Shown: positions 61,866 through 64,000 of the stretch, piece after piece
How the letters are laid out: each line of letters starts with the position of its first letter
Position numbering within the stretch: the stretch's first letter is position 1
Source: Acorus gramineus
Taxonomy: Eukaryota; Streptophyta; Magnoliopsida; Acorales; Acoraceae
DNA length: 64,000 nt
Assembly (NCBI GenBank): GCA_030737835.1
Contig: CM060855.1
Span: 3,590,478-3,654,477, forward strand
Direction of reading: 5' to 3'
Notes under the pieces: model-generated
What the model saw: only the letters and a program-made list of their open reading frames with translations
Database searches by the model: none
What the model was told of the DNA's origin: nothing
Made by a program: the position numbers and the translations under genes

Positions 61866-62054
61866 GGGTCTGTTTGGATATGCGGTGTAGGACCCTGCGT
61901 TCGGAGAAGCAAGGGATGGTAGAGAAGCGATATTTCGATAATTTCTCAAATGTGAAAAAAAAATACCCTACAATGTCCACTTTTTTGTTTGGATCTAGTG
62001 ATAGACAGTGTTTTCCATATTAGAATCCGCTTAACCGCGGATCTAAACGGACTC
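61866..62054. mobile_element. Small PIF/Harbinger-like MITE with TAA duplication
   Basis: 189 bp with ends GGGTCTGTTTGGATATGCGG and, on the reverse strand, GAGTCCGTTTAGATCCGCGG (15 of 20 identical), flanked by TAA on both sides (61863-61865 and 62055-62057). No coding content. Confidence 0.65.
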
Positions 62055-62057
62055 TAA

Positions 62058-64000
62058 AATATAACGACGGGGAGAGATAAGAAATCAAACGGTCAAAAAG
62101 TAATAAATGCTATGTTAAAAAAAATTAATTATGATTCATATTGATATATGAATTATTTTTTAAAAAATTTGCAATCATTTCATCAGACTCGGGCATAAAC
62201 CCAATCTAAATCCAATTAAAAGTCAGGTTAAAATAGGTTGGGTCAAGTTCAACTCACACACGTTAACTGCAGTATTCCAACCCTACTGTTGACTTATTGG
62301 AATGAACATGATAAAATAAGATTTTTGCATATATACCCTCCAAAAATCCTATATTGTCAAAATAACCTCTTGAAATTCTATTACCAACATTATCCCTCAA
62401 AATAGCTTAAATAGTGCACCCATACCTTTTGAGTGGTATTTATGCACAATACAAATATTTAATGATTTACAATAATACCCTTCAAAAGGACATTTAGGCA
62501 CAATTTAGTCAGTTTGAGTGGTATTACTAAAAATAGTATTTGAACAGGGACTTTTTAACAAAATGAGAATTTTAGGACATATATATATATATATATGAAA
62601 AAAGAAACAATATAACCAGCTATCAAAGCATCTTCCCTCTTTTTTATGAATATTGGAGTCCACTACAACGTTTATTACATGTTAAATGTCTGGTTTAATA
62701 AAGAATATATCTAATATCATTAAGTTAAAATATTCACTAAATTTAATATCATATTACTGAGTTAGTATATATTTTCATTAATTAAACTTAAGTATGCGCA
62801 CACCGTTTCTAAGGTCACAACAACCAATCTGATATTATTTTTTTAACAAGTCTCACAGTCTCAGTACTGCATTCTTTTTAGGATGACACTGTGATGTTGA
62901 TATGCATGGCTGTCAACTACGTGGCTTTTGTGGCTGTAATATGAACCTATCACAAGTTGTCATAAACACCATTTATTAATCTCAAACTTTTTATGAAAAA
63001 ATTAAATGCACATATTTCAAAACATTTGATTTGATTTGATTCTTCCCTCACACTCAAATGGCATGGGGGTGACCCATGATCTACATGGTTTGAATTTGTG
63101 TTTGTTCAGTATTATTTATTTTTCTCTATACAAGGAAAGATTCAACAGCAAGTCTTGAGATATTCACATTAAATATTCTTTTTTTGAAGTAATATATGGT
63201 TTTAAGAACTAATTCATGTGACTGAAAACTTGATCAATTTTTTAATCCAACAATCATATAAACATTTGACTTTTGATTTGTGAAATAGTTAGAGGTCCAT
63301 ATGTGATTTCTCAATCACATGTGAATATTTGATTCATCATTATGGAAATACAAATCTTATGTTTCAAGAGAGGTTACTCACTCATTTTTGGGAATTCATC
63401 TTTAAGATCTATCTACAGTAATTCATCCAAATTAATTATTAAATTGTGTTATTAAAAAAATGTGTCACTAATTCACAACCCCGTTCAAAACTATCTAACC
63501 TTGTTTTATAATTTCAATACTTGGATGGTTGACTAAATTGTTTTAAAATAAAATAAGGGAATAATTGCAAAACTGTCACTGTCACTGTCACATAATTAAG
63601 AGAAGACTATCTTTTGATTTGGTGATGAAAGCTATATTACTGAACTTTTTTTATATGTTGTTAGTTGAAATTGTGTGGGTTGGGATTTCATTACTTATAT
63701 AAAAAAATTATTTATCTAGCATGTCAAATGTAAGAACTTCTAGAAATATTAAGCCAAATCATCACCAACAAAAATAATTACCAAAGGTTTTGAGAGATTC
63801 AATGCATAGCTGAGATTTAATGATTGAATCTTTCTATAGGACTCGGTATGAACAATCATTTAGTTTGGTGTCTTGTGATTAATTGTATGCTTGATAATCT
63901 GACCTGATCACTTTTGATTTTCTGACAATGTCAAAACTTTAATTATAATATATACTATAAATGTATGTATGTATGTGTATGTGTATATACATACTCACAT
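62058..64000. other. AT-rich intergenic to the window end
   Basis: 62318-62595 is a short inverted-repeat element related to the one at 21180 (ends 'ttttgcatatataccctcc' and 'ttaggacatatatatat'). A GTAT/GTGT microsatellite lies at 63961-63990. No gene is recognised. Confidence 0.4.

Overview
The window looks like nuclear DNA from a flowering plant, probably a eudicot. It is AT-rich and gene-poor, its genes carry plant-type introns, and its proteins belong to plant families (AIPP2-like PHD protein, plastid UMP kinase, MKS1-type VQ protein, Dof factor). I cannot name the species.

Four host protein genes and one tRNA gene are recognisable. At the left edge (305-2081, +) are the last three exons of an AIPP2/PAIPP2-like chromatin protein. 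A tRNA-Pro(AGG) gene lies at 3290-3361 (-). A seven-exon gene for a plastid-targeted UMP kinase (PUMPKIN/PyrH type) spans 6571-10589 (+). An intronless VQ-motif gene of the MKS1/VQ21 type lies at 17176-17877 (-). An intronless Dof zinc-finger gene of the DOF3.5/DOF1.2 type lies at 52025-52645 (+). The genes do not form a pathway cluster.

Most of the remainder is transposon-derived. A 5.6-kb Ty1-copia element (25436-31080, minus orientation) keeps both LTRs, a perfect 5-bp target duplication and an open RT-RNase H frame. Its integrase appears deleted and one linker region is duplicated. Two hAT-type elements have perfect 8-bp target duplications (31280-32072 and 45576-47697). Two related Mutator-like elements have 9-bp or longer duplications (23201-24612 and 46043-47291). 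One of these carries an open NIMIN/NRR-like reading frame, and the other is nested inside a hAT element. A short retroposon with a 15-bp duplication sits at 47808-48063. There are at least five foldback MITE copies related by their ends, several PIF/Harbinger-like MITEs ending in GTTTGG-type repeats, and three dispersed short-repeat families (called R1, R2 and R3 here). A Mutator-type MITE sits immediately upstream of the UMP kinase promoter.

The longest stretches in which I recognise nothing are about 32.1-35.9 kb, 43.1-44.3 kb, 55.7-58.2 kb, 59.7-61.2 kb and 62.1-64 kb. No previously unknown multi-gene system is evident. The most unusual item is the Mutator-like element carrying the NIMIN-like frame, together with its nested relative.
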